The translations under genes were made by a program, and so were the position numbers. 64,000 bases of DNA from Setophaga petechia (taxonomy: Eukaryota; Chordata; Aves; Passeriformes; Parulidae): contig JANCRA010000008.1 of the NCBI GenBank assembly GCA_024362935.1, positions 35,310,557 to 35,374,556 of the forward strand. The letters are read 5' to 3'. Below, piece after piece: positions 50,801-63,148 of this stretch. Below the pieces are notes generated by a model. The model was not told the origin of the DNA. It made no database searches and saw only the letters and a list, made by a program, of their open reading frames with translations. Within the stretch, counting starts at the first letter, position 1. The number at the start of each line of letters is the position of its first letter.

Positions 50801-51468
50801 CAGTAAATTATCATGTTCTTCACTGAACTCTCCCCAGGCTCAGGCAACCATACATCATTTGTCAATACTTCAAACTCAATCTATAAATTAAAGCCATGAT
50901 TTTTGTGCTGTCACTAAATGTATGCTGTTCTCAGGAGAGGTCAGGAACTGCAGAAATCATCTAATTTTATGAGTTGATACATATTCACAAATCCCAGGAG
51001 ATCTGACCTATATTCCATGTAGATGTTCAGAAGCCTTTTTATCTCAGCTGATACCTGGATTCCACTCCAGTATGAGCAAACTTGTGGACATCAAATGGGG
51101 TTTTACACTAATCCCAAAGGGAAAGGAAGTAGAATTATGACCAAACACAATAGCTATGAGTTAAGTAATTGTATCTTCTATTACCTTCAGAGAAATTTTT
51201 AATGTGGAGAAAAAAGTGGAAAAAAGGAAACAGTCTAGAATTTCACCACCTATGTACATCTCCACTGGCATATTAGTACCAAGTCAGTAAGGTCCAATAC
51301 CAGTACTTTCCAGAAGAGAAAACTGAAAGGATTAGGAGATTGAGTGAGTGATAACCAAAGGAAACAGGTACATTAAAAACCTGAAAGCCTTAGTACTGCT
51401 AGTCCCAATAATAAAAAAAAAAAACCAAAAAACCAAGAAGGAATGATGGATGGCAGGAGAAAAAGAAA

Positions 51469-51520
51469 GGAAGGAAGGAAGGAAGGAAGGAAGGAAGGAA
51501 GGAAGGAAGGAAGGAAGGAA

Positions 51521-51582
<62 letters not shown>

Positions 51583-51584
51583 AA
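51469..51584 (+). repeat. Compound (GGAA)14-(GAAA)15 microsatellite
   Basis: Fourteen GGAA units at 51469-51524 pass without interruption into about fifteen GAAA units at 51525-51584. This forms a strict purine tract on the + strand, extended by aaagaaag. Open frames across it on both strands (Lys-Glu-Gly-Arg or Phe-Leu-Pro-Ser repeats) are artefacts of the repeat. Confidence 0.97.
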
Positions 51585-51667
51585 AGAAAGACAGAGTCAT
51601 ACACAAACACATACCATTATCTTAAACTTGCTAACAATTCCTTGATACACTAATATTTTTTTATATA

Positions 51668-52290
51668 CGCATTGGGTTTATATGGCAAGGTTTTGTAAGT
51701 GAGGTGTGTTGCAGAAGTAATTTCTGTAAGAAAACAACAAAATCTGCCCTAATGTTGAACAGAGACAATTCCAGCCAGCTCTAAGGCAGACTTGCTTCCA
51801 GCCAAAGCTAAGCCCATCACCAATGTTGGCAATGCCTGTGTGAAAAGACATTTAAGGAATGGTAATGTATGATAGGAAAGAAAACATGAAAGAAACAGCC
51901 CTGCAGACACCAATGTGAAAGAAGGAGAGGGAGGATGTGCTCCAGGTGCCAGAGCAGACCCCTGCAGAGACAAAATATTATGAATTGACTGCAATCTTCA
52001 TTCCCCATCCCCTTGTGCTGCTCAGGGAGCAGCCGGGAGTTAAGTTGAGCCTGTGAAGGAAGAGATGGTGGAAAAGTGTTTTCAATTCTTTTTTTTTTTC
52101 GCTTTTCACTATCCTACTCTGTTGCTAGTTAGCCCAAGTCTGTTTTGCCTGTTTCAGTACCTCACAAACAACTCCCTGTACTTACCTTGACTCATTAACT
52201 TTTTATTGTGTCTTCTCTCCCTGTCCTGCTGAGTTGTGGAAGAGAAAGAGCAGCTTAGTGGGCACAGCCAGCCAAGGTCAAATCACTACA
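51668..52290 (+). mobile_element. Solo LTR of an avian ERV, short form
   Basis: Same family as 9395-10448 but in plus orientation, so antisense to DOK6. It starts near cgcattgggtttatatggca. It continues through aacagccctgcagacaccaa (51895-51914) and gtgctccaggtgccagagca. The right part has ctgttttgcctg and ctctccctgtcctgctgag, and the end is accttg...aatcactaca at 52290. Flanks atata (51663-51667) and acata (52291-52295) may be a 5-bp target duplication with one mismatch. At about 620 bp it lacks the roughly 430-bp internal array of the long copy. It is diverged and the AATAAA of the family is not seen. Ends are good to a few bases. Confidence 0.8.
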
Positions 52291-53414
52291 ACATAAGCAC
52301 ATATCTTCTGTGTTCTAGACATGAATATTGGAAAAAGAGGTAGTGCAGATTTCTTTTACCTAACAATACAGTCTGGAAATTGCTGTTGAACATGCCATGC
52401 CTCCTTGCAGGTCTGTCATTGTGTTTCCCAGTAAGGGCAGGCAATGACGTTGTTGTATTGGCTCTACTGCAAACCAGATGAGAAGCACGGGGAATTTGCA
52501 AAGACCTGATGCTTTCCTAACATAAAGCTGCACTATTTGCAGACTAGACCTGGCTTGTAGCCAAGACTGGTTATATCTAGGCATGAAGACAAAACCAAAA
52601 AAATAATTCTTTATTGACTTTTCTCGTCATCAGGCAATGAAAACTACAACCCTTTGCAGATGACACGCCTTAACGAGGTGCTAACACTACTGCACAGTTT
52701 TAAGGGATAAGTCTTAAGACAAGTGATGATTTGCTCTAAAATGTGTTATTTTTAGAGCTGGTTGAGAGTTTTCTGAGTAAATCCAGATGCATCAAGACCT
52801 AAATGCACTGTCAGAAAACTACCCATCTGCTTGTCTGCCTGGCAGGCTGATGAAGAATCCACAATTTCAGCATCAGGTGCAGTAGTATCATGTTAATGGG
52901 GGTCAGAAGCCTAAAGACTGGGGAAGAATAACTACTCTGATGATCCAGCTTTGTAGTCTTGCCTGAATTTTTAAGGAAAAGGTTTTGTTTGAATTTTCCT
53001 TTAACAAGAATATTTTAAAAATCTATTTTTAAATTGCAGTCTTTAGAACACAGGAAGCTATAGATTTGAGAGCATACAAATATACACTATTACATTTTGT
53101 AGTACTGGATGCTAGAAAGTATCAGTCTAAGAAAGAAATTGAATCCATTTGTTCTGACTTTACAAAAAACCCCCCTATTTAAAATACTAACTTTCATTCA
53201 CCTTTTTTCCCAAGTACCTACCACAGCAGATGCCCTTATAACAAATTACTCAATTAAAGAACACCACATGCATAATGCATGGGACAGACTAACCAAGATG
53301 GAAAAGACAGGCTTTTGTTCTTCTTCAATTAGATACACTATGCCATTCTTTTTTCAACCTGATAAAAAACTCCTGATATACTTTTGTTTCTTCTAATTAT
53401 GTCAAAAAACCCTA
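52291..53414 (-). other. DOK6: DOK6 intron spacer
   Basis: AT-rich sequence between the LTR and a CR1 scrap; nothing recognised. Confidence 0.6.
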
Positions 53415-53580
53415 AAGAGGCAAGGTACAATCCACTAGGAAATGGCTTCAAGTTGCACCAGGGGAGGTTTAGATTAGATATTGGGAAAAATTTCCTCATT
53501 GAAATGGTGACAAAGCAGTGGAATATGTTAGCCAGGGGAACAGTGAAATCACCATCCCTGGAACTTCAAATGTGCTGTTT
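53415..53580 (+). mobile_element. CR1 LINE fragment, plus orientation
   Basis: Contains ggaaatggcttcaagttgca, ccaggggaggtttagattag, gggaaaaatttcctc and tcaccatccctggaacttc. These correspond to the C-terminal end of CR1 ORF2 and the start of its 3' region. Both ends of the element are missing. It is the only CR1 in the window antisense to DOK6. Confidence 0.88.
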
Positions 53581-55264
53581 GTTAAAAATTCACTTCTATG
53601 ATCAGCCTAATAAAATCAGACTAAGGTACCTAAAAACCTGAACAGCATGTGGAAATATCAATCTTAAGTACAATGATGATGGAAAAAAGTCTTTTAGAAA
53701 ATCCCATAGCCTTTTATGTTGTGGAAAGTAAGAAATTACCTTGTTTCATGTACAGAAACAAATACTTGTAATTTGTTCTACAAACATCAGAGTGTTTAGT
53801 AACAGGGACGGCTAAAAAAAAAGTTTTTAAAGTGAAAACATAAAGTTTGATTATAAACTTCATCCTTATCAAGCACAATGTATTGCTTCATGGCATGACT
53901 CCACATTACAACCACATACATGGATAATTTAATAATATTAGATTCTATATCCACATATATATCTATAGTCAATGTTTAATATAGAGAAAAGTTGTCTGCC
54001 CAAGATTTTTTCCAGACTTTGACACATTCGTTATCCAGTTAATGAAGTTATCCCAGTCCTTCATCTGCAAACTACCAATTACATCTCAGAATATGAGGAA
54101 ATTTTATGCACAAAACTCATCAAGATTCTCTGTAATCCTTTAATTATTGCATGTGAATGCCTTTTGGCAGTGTAGAACAGGCCAGTATTTTTATAAACCA
54201 GGTGCAGATAGCATGAAGGCATGTTAAAATAGGTCGTGTCTTATTGCTTTACCTTCTAATAAAATGTGTTTACAAGAGAGGAAGTACATTTGGACTTTCA
54301 CACTTACAACATGATTAAAAAATATTCTAACTTAATTTATGGCATGAATTATACAAAACAGTCTCCATATCTTTGTTTCATAGGACCAGAAGCTATTTAT
54401 GGCACAGTACTTTTATCAAAACCACCAAGAATCTCAAAATGAGATCAGAACGAAATCCTGTTGTGCAGAGATATACAACATACTAGCAATTCCAGATTTC
54501 AGTTTAAGGTAAATAGCCAGAGGCTGAGGAAAACCTTTTTTTTTTTTTTTTTTAGCCAAATGTTAGACCATGTTGTTCTGCATTTTTATGGGCTTCTGTC
54601 ATCTCACTGACATGTACTTTGTTCTATAAAACATAGAGCTTGCAGATACTAAAATGTTCATTGATTTTTAACAGTTTACAACCCCCTCTCTCCAGAACAA
54701 AATCCAAACCAACAAGTGAGCAACTTTCTATTAAAGACCAACAAACCAACAACTAAGACACTTTCTATTAAAGTCCAACAAACTATTCTACAACTTCACA
54801 TGCCTGAAATCCTAGACTTTAGCATCACTAAGCCACCTCCATTGTATGCTTACTTGGAAGGACAACACTGTATGTTGAACTTCTACAGCAGAGGCTTTGA
54901 GACTCATGCATTTCTCTTAGTCACTCTAAATTCACTATTCAAGATGGTGTTGACCTTGCACCATCTACCAGATGAAACTGAAATCTTCTTGATCTCTTCT
55001 CTGTGTCTTCTAAACTTGCTGAGTTTCTGCAGGCAGGAAGATTTTTTTCCTAATTTTTTACTCTCAAGAAGTTCTACATGCACTCTAAAATAGATAATTC
55101 ATCATTATCTTCGCTATCTTCTTTGTCTTTTGTTCCTATGGGAACAGTTTATATTTCACATAGATTTCAATACCTTCAAGTAAAACTGTGCTAAGGAAAG
55201 CACTTATAGTGTCTACACTTCAATATATTTGTCCAGGACAAATGAATAATACTTCTCTACTTAG
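53581..55264 (-). other. DOK6: DOK6 intron spacer
   Basis: AT-rich; contains the 37-bp-period duplication at 54723-54782 and a T17 run at about 54537-54553. The 125-codon frame at 54716-55093 (plus) overlaps that duplication and has no recognised domain. Confidence 0.6.
54723..54782. repeat. 37-bp-period partial duplication
   Basis: actttctattaaagaccaac at 54723 recurs with one change (agtccaac) at 54760, giving 23 similar bases per copy. Confidence 0.85.
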
Positions 55265-55450
55265 GATCATAGAATGGCTTGGGTGATCAGCAGCTACCAG
55301 GATCCATATTTTTACCTTTTGGAAAGACGGATACAATATTTCTTTACTCCCCCAATCACCTGGGACTTGACTCGACTGTCATGACTTTCCAAATATGGAG
55401 AGCACCTATCCAGAACCACTGTGTTAGATATTACTGAACTTCTCGCCAGA
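55265..55450 (-). mobile_element. Internally deleted CR1 LINE fragment, minus orientation
   Basis: About 23 bases of CR1 3' terminus (ggatcatagaatggcttggg) join almost directly to a segment from far upstream in the reverse transcriptase region (aggatccatatttttacctt, tcacctgggacttgactc, catgactttccaaatatgg). The roughly 1 kb that normally separates them is absent. Sense with respect to DOK6. The right edge is approximate. Confidence 0.78.
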
Positions 55451-57805
55451 CAAGTTTACAGTATGTGAACAGCAAGGGCAACTGAATCCTTATCACGTCT
55501 GCAATTTACACAACTACATAATCAAAATTTAGGGAAAAAAAAATAAATTTCTGTTTCCAAAGGTTTTAACTTTCAAAGTCTAAACTTTAGGATTTCCCAC
55601 ATTGTAATCTTAGATCAAGTTTACCTTTCCCAATTCTTGCATTTAGAAATGTTACAGCTTTTTTACTTAGTTTGCCACAGCACCTGTGCATGCTCCCGCT
55701 GGAAATTAACCTTATTTCCTTCCTGTCCCACATTTGCCCTATAAACTGACAATGAAGCAGTGTTCCTAGCTCAGGGCCCTACATGCAAAAACTGCTGAAA
55801 AGATGATGACCATTTTGTGTGTCTACTGTTTTCAAATTTAGCATTCTACTAAAAAAAGATGATGAGTTTGTCTTCCCAAAATATAGTTTAAGTATTTTTA
55901 GAACTAAGCCTGCAGTCAATTAACAATCTAGAAGTGACTGAAAAGGACGGAAAGCAACAATGTAGAACCTGATCCATCAACAGCTATGTTCTGAAGATGG
56001 AGCATAATTTTCTGCATCCATTCCATTTGTCAGTAATACATATTACCAGTATGTGTCAGAAAATTGTAATACTGTAGTTCAGACAGAAAACCAAGAAAAA
56101 TGAGGATCAACTTGCAACCAAGGACAATGACAGGCAGAATTCAAATACTTCAAATTTATATATGCTAAAGTCAGAACAAAGATGCCTATTTACAGGGAAA
56201 ATGAAAAAAAAAAGAAACTAAAAGTCACCAATACTGAAAAGGAAACTATTTGCCCAGAACAAAAGGACATGTATTCTAGGTAAATTTTAATATTACCATG
56301 ACTCAGAATAAATTTTGCTCTGAAAGTGGATAGTGTTTCAAAAATTGTGATTAAAAAGGGAAAAGGTAAGAATCCAGCGCAACATATTCAACTTCATGAA
56401 AAGCCTGTGTTTTCACTCTTTTTTAGATCTCACACAATGTGTTACATATGGAAGTGAGAGCATGCATCTGATCTCCAGTGAGCCATATGCTTTCTGGAGA
56501 GTGCAGGTTCCTTTCTCTCTCCGTATAAACAAACAAAACCAGAAAATAGAAAACTTGTGGTCATAAATTTTCATATTACAATCCCTGAGACGTTAAAAGT
56601 GAAACATACCATGTTTCAGAATAGTTTCAACTACTTGGGTTTATTTTTCTGCATCCAAAATGTGAACTCTGTATTCTTTCCACTGCCCAAACAGTATTTA
56701 AGATGCTGTTCTCCACTTTCACTGCCTCCATGATCCTGGAGCTTCAAGTCACAAAAATAACAGCAGAAATGGGAACTTCAATCTGGTTATTTTAAAATAT
56801 CAATATTAATTCTATTTTAAAAGTTTATTTCTAAAGCTTATATAGCCATTTGTATTGTTAGTCATAACAGCAAGTATGAGCACTGATGCTTCATCTGAAA
56901 GTCTCCAAGTTGCACTGTAATTTTAATGTAAAACCTACAGGTTTCTTAACTGTCAAAGGATACAGTAATATGAATTGCATCTAATACTCCACTGATATCT
57001 GTTAAGCTCTTTTGGCACATAGTGGTTTTGCTTTTGAAAACTATCAAGGAGAAAAAGACCAACTCATGATCAGTAGTAATTTGCTAATAGTCCAAAAGCT
57101 TTTTCAGTAAAAACATGAAATGAACTTGTTCCTTTTCAAATGATGCCACCACTGTATTTTTTTAAGACAAGAAAGCAACACCAACAAATGGCAAAAAAAA
57201 GATTTAAAAAGAAAAATACATGCAAACCTAGAAAAAGCCCACATTGCCACTTGACACCAACAGACTTTCAATTTCAACAAAGTAAAACTTTTTTTGGAGA
57301 GTTATGACAAAACTTGATTACCACAGTTTGCACTCAAAAGAAGCTGAAACACAAGAATACAGAAGAAAAAGCCTGTTTATGTTGCAGGTGTATAAAAGAG
57401 TTTTATCAAGGTAACCATCACAGAAGCAAGACATTCAAGGAATAAAAATGGTGAATTGAGTCAAATCAACCACATGAATGCATAAACCCCTAAACCAGAA
57501 GTTTCAAATACAGTAACTGATAGACCCTTTACAACAACCCAATTCTATTTTCCCCAGGACTTGAATAGCAAAAGTTTTAAGGAAAAGCCGAAGTATAACC
57601 TCTTAAAAATAATGAGGAGTTTATTGGTTGTAATGACTCTAGAGCTGCAGTTCATGCATGCCTGGTGCCTGGGAAGAAAGAAACCCCTTCAATTAATGTA
57701 CTTCTATACAGAATGGGGCATTGCACTGAACAGAACACAGACAAAGGTCAGTATCCCAGGGGGTGTCTGCTTTGCTTAACAGCGGCAGTTTAAACATTTC
57801 TCTTA

Positions 57806-57852
57806 ATTTTGCCCCTTATGTCACAAATGTGATTTTGCCCCTTATGTCACAA
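57806..57852. repeat. 26-bp-period tandem duplication
   Basis: attttgccccttatgtcaca is identical at 57806 and 57832 (21 bases shared including the following a), separated by a 5-base remainder. Confidence 0.9.
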
Positions 57853-58686
57853 CTCATTCCATTCTCAAATCGCCAGAATCACCTCTCAGCTCTATTTGTC
57901 AATCTTATCTCTGTCTCCATAATATTTTTAACTCCCCTAATTTTAATTGGTTTTTGTTTTTATTTTTTAAGAACTAGGTTTAAAAGTTCATCAGTTTTCA
58001 TCACATTCTGTCTTTTAGACATCAGAATGGATTTTACACAAACCTGTGCTGGAGGGGCCACTAAGCATAAAATGCCCAGGAAATGGTATCACTTAGTATT
58101 TTGCTGTCATCACTAAAGGAAAAATCAAGCCCCCATATGGCCTGTCCCTGACTAGAGCAAATCAGAAGCAGCATTCCTTAAAAGCTAGCTATTATTCAGG
58201 CACAATCATCATCATGCTAGCATCTTTCAAAAGAGCACCATAAAATTCTAGATTAAATCAGTACTCATGCCCTCCAATTTCATTTTATTGCTGGTCCTGC
58301 ACAGCCACCATTGCTCACTGCATCACATCTAGAACTTTTGTGAGAGTTTAAAGGGCATTTCAGAACACATGTCTCAGTTCAGACACTTGTCTCACAGTCA
58401 CATTACAGGCTTGCAGGAAGAAGAGCATCTTAACAGATACATGCATCCAGGCATGGCTATAATTACACAAAAAGTGACAGTACACCTACCTGAAGGAAAA
58501 AAAACCTCAACAATAACAAAAGGTCCCCAACCAAACAAGATCCAACCCAAAAACTTTTTTAGCCAAGGTATCAAGGAAAGTCAGCATGTCAAACCCAGCA
58601 GCTGGAATCCAGAGCTAAAATATCTTCTCCACTTGTTTGATTATACACTTCAGAATGAAGAAACACCCCCCAGAATTTCATAACTC

Positions 58687-58731
58687 TTAATAAAAAGAAA
58701 TAAATAAAAAAAAAAAAACAAACAAAAAAAA
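58687..58731 (+). other. A-rich tract preceded by AATAAA
   Basis: The sequence cttaataaaaagaaataaat runs into A12, then caaacaaaaaaaaacc. The hexamer-plus-tail look resembles the 3' end of a retroposed transcript. No parent gene was recognised upstream and no flanking duplication was found, so a plain A-rich repeat is as likely. Confidence 0.5.
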
Positions 58732-60695
58732 CCCCCCACAAAAATTCCCTTAATGGCAATAACTTTCATACAATATTCAGGAAGGATCAAATTGAGACCA
58801 TAGCATGTTCCTTGTTAGGGCAGCAGCAATTTCCCACGGTTTGAAAAAGAATTCCCACGCTTTAAAGTCTGTTGTAGGTTCACTGAGTTATAGACTACTT
58901 TTCATGTTAGTTAATCAGCCCTGACTTCTCATTAGTTTACTTCTACTGAAACAATTCTCAGTAGAATGGTAACGGAGAATTTTAAAATGCTGTTTGCTAA
59001 TCACCAAAGTCACAAGTTTCTGCCCCTTAGAGAAGATGCCAGAAACAGATAGAGTGACAGCAAGAAGCTTCCCTTTCTTCCTGAAGAGGCATAATTCTTC
59101 TTTAATGACTTGTTATCCCATGCTTTTATTCAGGGAACTTTAGTATATGAAATTGATTTGCTTTCAAAATATTTCAATAGGGCTTCAGAATGGAACACAT
59201 TTCTACAGCTGCTGCAGATGTTGGGAGCACTGGTGGTAGTGACGGGTAGGTGATAACAAAGCATATGGAGGAGCCTGATTTGTTTTTATCTAGAGTGCTT
59301 TCATTAGCAAATGAAGATTACCAACAATTAGATGCATCTCAGATTACTAATTTCCTGAAATTCTAATGGAAATATAGGGGTTACAGCCCACCCAGAGCTC
59401 AGATTTGCCAGTAGGTGCCTTGAAGACAATAAATTAAGATGAGGGACTAAAAGATTCAGGAGCTTAGGAAAAAAACACAGGCTCTGAGCCAGCACACCCA
59501 GTGGGCTGGTATCATTGCTCTCAGGCTCTCTGTGGAGAACCAAAGTGTTCTGCATCTTTAGAGACCTATTTTAAAACAGAATAGTATTTTATTGTGCTTA
59601 ATTCCACAATTAAGAAAGCTATGTGCCAGAAAAATGTGCTGCTTTTTGGCACTTTAAGACAGCGCAGAGGAGAAGGCATCAGCTCATGTTATCAAAATCA
59701 AAATGATACCTTTATTTAAAATCATAAATAAACCATCATTAAAATTTTATGGTATAACACTGACAAAACCCCTCCCTCACATTGTTCAGTCTCTAAAATC
59801 AACTCAGCTTTGAGTATTCCTTTTCTCCTTGTCTCCAAAAATTTGCTGTCTCTATGCTCAGCAGACCTTTGGCAATAGGTTTAATGTTACTCTCCTTCCG
59901 TCTGCCTCTGGAAGTCAAGATGATAAGAAACAAGGCATCTGCTTCTGTGTATTTAGAGGCTTCATGGTAGAAAAATTTCCACATTATGAAACTCTGGAGT
60001 CCGAAAATATTCAAGGTCAAGCAGTTATGATTCTAAAAGATTTTTGCCTTGAGTCAAAACCACTTGAGTGTTTTTTTGACACTGAAGCCACTGGAAAGAA
60101 GAGGGATTAGTAAAGTTATTGTGTTAACCAAAGAAGTGGCAAGAAGATTTGCCAAAATAAACACCATTGTGTGTACATCACTATACACTGTGAGGCTGTA
60201 AAAGTCTATGCATTTTTCCATAAAAACCAGTGCCACTAAACAAGAGCAAAAAATGAACCCATTTTAAATAAGAAGCAAGTTCTTCAAACCTTCCTTAAAT
60301 TTCGTTAAGTTTCATACAGGAAAGCCAAGTACTTGGCACATTTCAGCAGCAGTAAAAATGGCAACATTTCCTTGTGAGAAGACAGAATTCACTATGGAAA
60401 TGACTTGGGAACTAAATTTGTTTTCCTAGTTCAGAAAACAAAAGATTTGGAGTTAAAGAGAGTCAGATTTTAGTGAAACAAAACTGTGTATCTTTCTCAT
60501 CTGATAGATGTGATGCAGTCTATACTGCTTAGACAGACTGAAGGCATGGAGAAAGGCAAACTGACTGAAACCCCACTATGCTCACAGCCAAAATTTATAG
60601 TCATTCAGGAACAGCCAGATATTTGATGCTTTTATAGCTCAATCTTCTCTGTATTCTCAGATCACATAAGCAATAAGATCCTCTGAAATATTTTT

Positions 60696-62560
60696 TCTCC
60701 AGGCTGAATAAGCCCTCAGTCTCTCTTCATATGTCATGTGCGCCTGACTCTTGGTGCCGTCTCCTGGGTTCACTTCTGTATGTCAATATTCTACTGCATG
60801 CAGAAAACTGGACATGGCAGTCCACATGTAGTCCTACAAGTGTTGAATAAAAAGGAAGGATCACTTTCCAGTACCTGCTGTGAAGAACCTTACTGATGCT
60901 CTCCAGGGAGTGTTGTGCACCACGACCTCCCAGCCTTTTCTGCAGATCTGCTTCCCAACAGCTGGCACCAAGCCTACCTTGTGGCTGGGATTATCACAAA
61001 CCAGGGCAAAGAGCTTTTGTTCTTGCTGAACTTCATAAGGTTTCTGTAAGCACATTTCTCCAGCCTGTCCAGGTCCCTCTGACAGCAGCCCTGCCTTCCC
61101 AAATTGGGTCACCCCTGCCTGGTGTCACTTGCAAACCAGATGAGAGTACCCTCACCCCATCATGCAGATTATCAATGAAGACACTGAATGTTATTGGTCC
61201 CAGCACTGACTCTAGGGATCCACTACATCCTGGCTGCAAGCTTGGCTTCACAACCTTGGTTTTTTAAGTCTGGTCTATTTTCCGTCCACTTTATAGTGTC
61301 TTTATCCATCCCATGCCCCACCAGTTTTGGGGGCTATGGAGGAAGCTACAGAGGGTGTCAAAGACCATTACAATTAAGGTGTATAAGAACCACTGCCTTT
61401 CTTTTGCCAGACACCTCATCATGGCAAACATGATTTGCATATGGGAAGTATTTTTTTCTTCTCCCATTCACCTTGCTGTTCTTCATGTCTTTACATGTGA
61501 TTTGCTCCAGCAGTGTTCTCAGGGACTGAGGTGAGCTGACTGGAGTACAGTTATCTGGATCCTCCTTCTTGTCACTCACGTCAATCAAGTTCCACTAACT
61601 TCTGTATTAAATCCAGGTGATTTAAATGATGCCTCACTATGCCTTCCTCTGCCATGGATGCTTCATCATGTTCAGGGGCTGAGGGACCTGGAAGGCCTGA
61701 GGACAAGCCTTGCAAGTGAAAACCACAGTATAAAAGGTACCTTAGCCTTTCTCATGACCCTTGTCACTATGTGGAACCATTCTAGCAAGCAATAAGCCCA
61801 CGATCACTTAGCCTTTATTTTACTCTTGATGTGCTTTAAGAAACCTTTTCGATCTTGCACTTCCCTGAGCTGGAGCTTGCTGAACTCCATTCCTATGTAA
61901 ATAGACAATGCCTCTCTATCCCTCCCAAGGAGTCAGTCTCTGCTTCATTGTAGGTTTTCTTGTGTGTGTTTGAGCGAGTCAGGAGCTCCACATCCATTCA
62001 TACTCATCTCCTGTAAAGCTTGTCTTCTGAGAATGGGGAGAACAGTTCTTGTGCTTGGAGGATGCTGTTCTTGCAGATTGGATAGCTCTCCTGGGCTCCT
62101 TTGCCCTTCAAGAATCCACAGGATGCTGCCAAGCATGTCCCTGAACAAACATCTCCCCTCATCACACTATTGATCATCTGTGTCAAGAAGTTGTCTTCAA
62201 TCTGTTTCAATCCAGATTGCCTGTGTTCAGCCTTATTGGCCTTGCAGTAGTTACTGCTGAGGTGAAAGTCACACAGGAACACCAATGCCTGGGACTATAA
62301 GGCTTTTCCACCTGCTCTGAGATTGCTTCATCTGCCCTCTCTTGTTGATGAAAAGGTCTAGAGCAGACACCTACTACATCACCTGTCCTGGTCTGAACTT
62401 TGTTCTTTGTCCACAAGCTCTCCACTTGTTTGACACTTCACCCAGGGTTCTGTCCACTCAAAACACACTTTTGTATGGAGCATAAAGGGAGAGCATTTGA
62501 TACTGACACCCTGCTAGCACTTTATGGCACTACATGTGCCTTGTATTTCCAACTGGGTTC
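60696..62560 (-). mobile_element. Long CR1 LINE (about 1.9 kb) lacking its 3' end, minus orientation
   Basis: The longest CR1 copy here. From left to right the + strand matches, in reverse, the ORF2 C-terminus (tctccaggctgaataagcc). Next comes the reverse transcriptase region, where the minus strand near 61215-61155 reads SVLGPITFSVFIDNLHDGV, the post-catalytic RT motif. It then extends through the N-terminal RT and linker (gtgtttgagcgagtcaggag at about 61966-61985) toward the endonuclease end (cctactacatcacctgtcct at 62370-62389). Frames are broken throughout, so it is inactive. The terminal 300 or so bases with the ATTCTATG repeat are missing at the left, unusual because CR1 copies normally keep the 3' end. 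Sense with respect to DOK6. The outer limits are approximate. Confidence 0.85.
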
Positions 62561-63148
62561 AAGGTTAAGAAGAAAGGGATGAGTGGGCGAGACATGCTGA
62601 ACTTCCTTAGGTTTGTCCCTTCTTTGGTGAAAGAATTCTGAAGTTATGACTTGCTGTCACTCTTTTCAAATATACCTGAGCCACAGTAATTCTAGGGAAG
62701 GCACAAGATCTTATTAGGAAAGAAGGGGAATGCATGCATAGGCAAATGGAAAAATTTCCACAGGACTGACTTCAGTGCTGTTGGAATATAATTAAAATGT
62801 GTTTATTCAATTATTAATCATAATATAGAGTCACTATCAATTCTACAGACTAGAATTCAAAATCTTTAATGTGGACTACTTATCTAATGATCACTTAAAC
62901 CAATTGTAGACAGACACAGATTTTTCTAAGTGTGTCTCTAAACTTAAATTAATTAACAAAAAAAAGTCAATCTATCATTCATGATGGAATATACATATCA
63001 CTGTTTGCAATATCTGATCTAAAAGCTACATAATTCATGACCTTGCACACCTTTAACCTCCTCCACATTTCTCAGATTTTGTTTCACTGTATTTAATTTA
63101 TTATTTAGATTGTACATGATGCAATGTTTATATGGTAATATTGATAAA
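62561..63148 (-). other. DOK6: Spacer between two CR1 copies
   Basis: AT-rich sequence, no recognised feature. Confidence 0.6.

Larger units (their letters stand above)
35721..51468 (-). other. DOK6: DOK6 upstream intron, repeat-poor part
   Basis: Nearly 16 kb of AT-rich DNA with no recognised CR1 or LTR. Small items seen: paired poly-T runs at 38880-38921, cctctagatctct repeated at 39901 and 39932 with a nearby inverted ctagagg, hairpins at 44756-44790 and 44944-44976, and a diverged repeated segment at 47141 and 47751. I searched both strands for earlier DOK6 exons (the N-terminal PH strands) and found none. Open frames are all short. Confidence 0.65.
55451..60695 (-). other. DOK6: DOK6 intron spacer
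   Basis: AT-rich intron holding the 26-bp-period duplication at 57806-57852 and the A-rich tract at 58687-58731. No transposon or exon recognised. Short frames at 58369-58683 and 59829-60110 resemble no known protein. Confidence 0.6.

Noticed and set aside
51332..51653. Open frames with Lys-Glu-Gly-Arg repeats (plus) and Phe-Leu-Pro-Ser repeats (minus)
   Set aside because: They are translations of the GGAA/GAAA microsatellite; a 4-bp repeat stays open in every frame that lacks a stop word.
60896..61433. Plus-strand frames of 81-123 codons
   Set aside because: Antisense shadows of the long CR1 reverse-transcriptase region.
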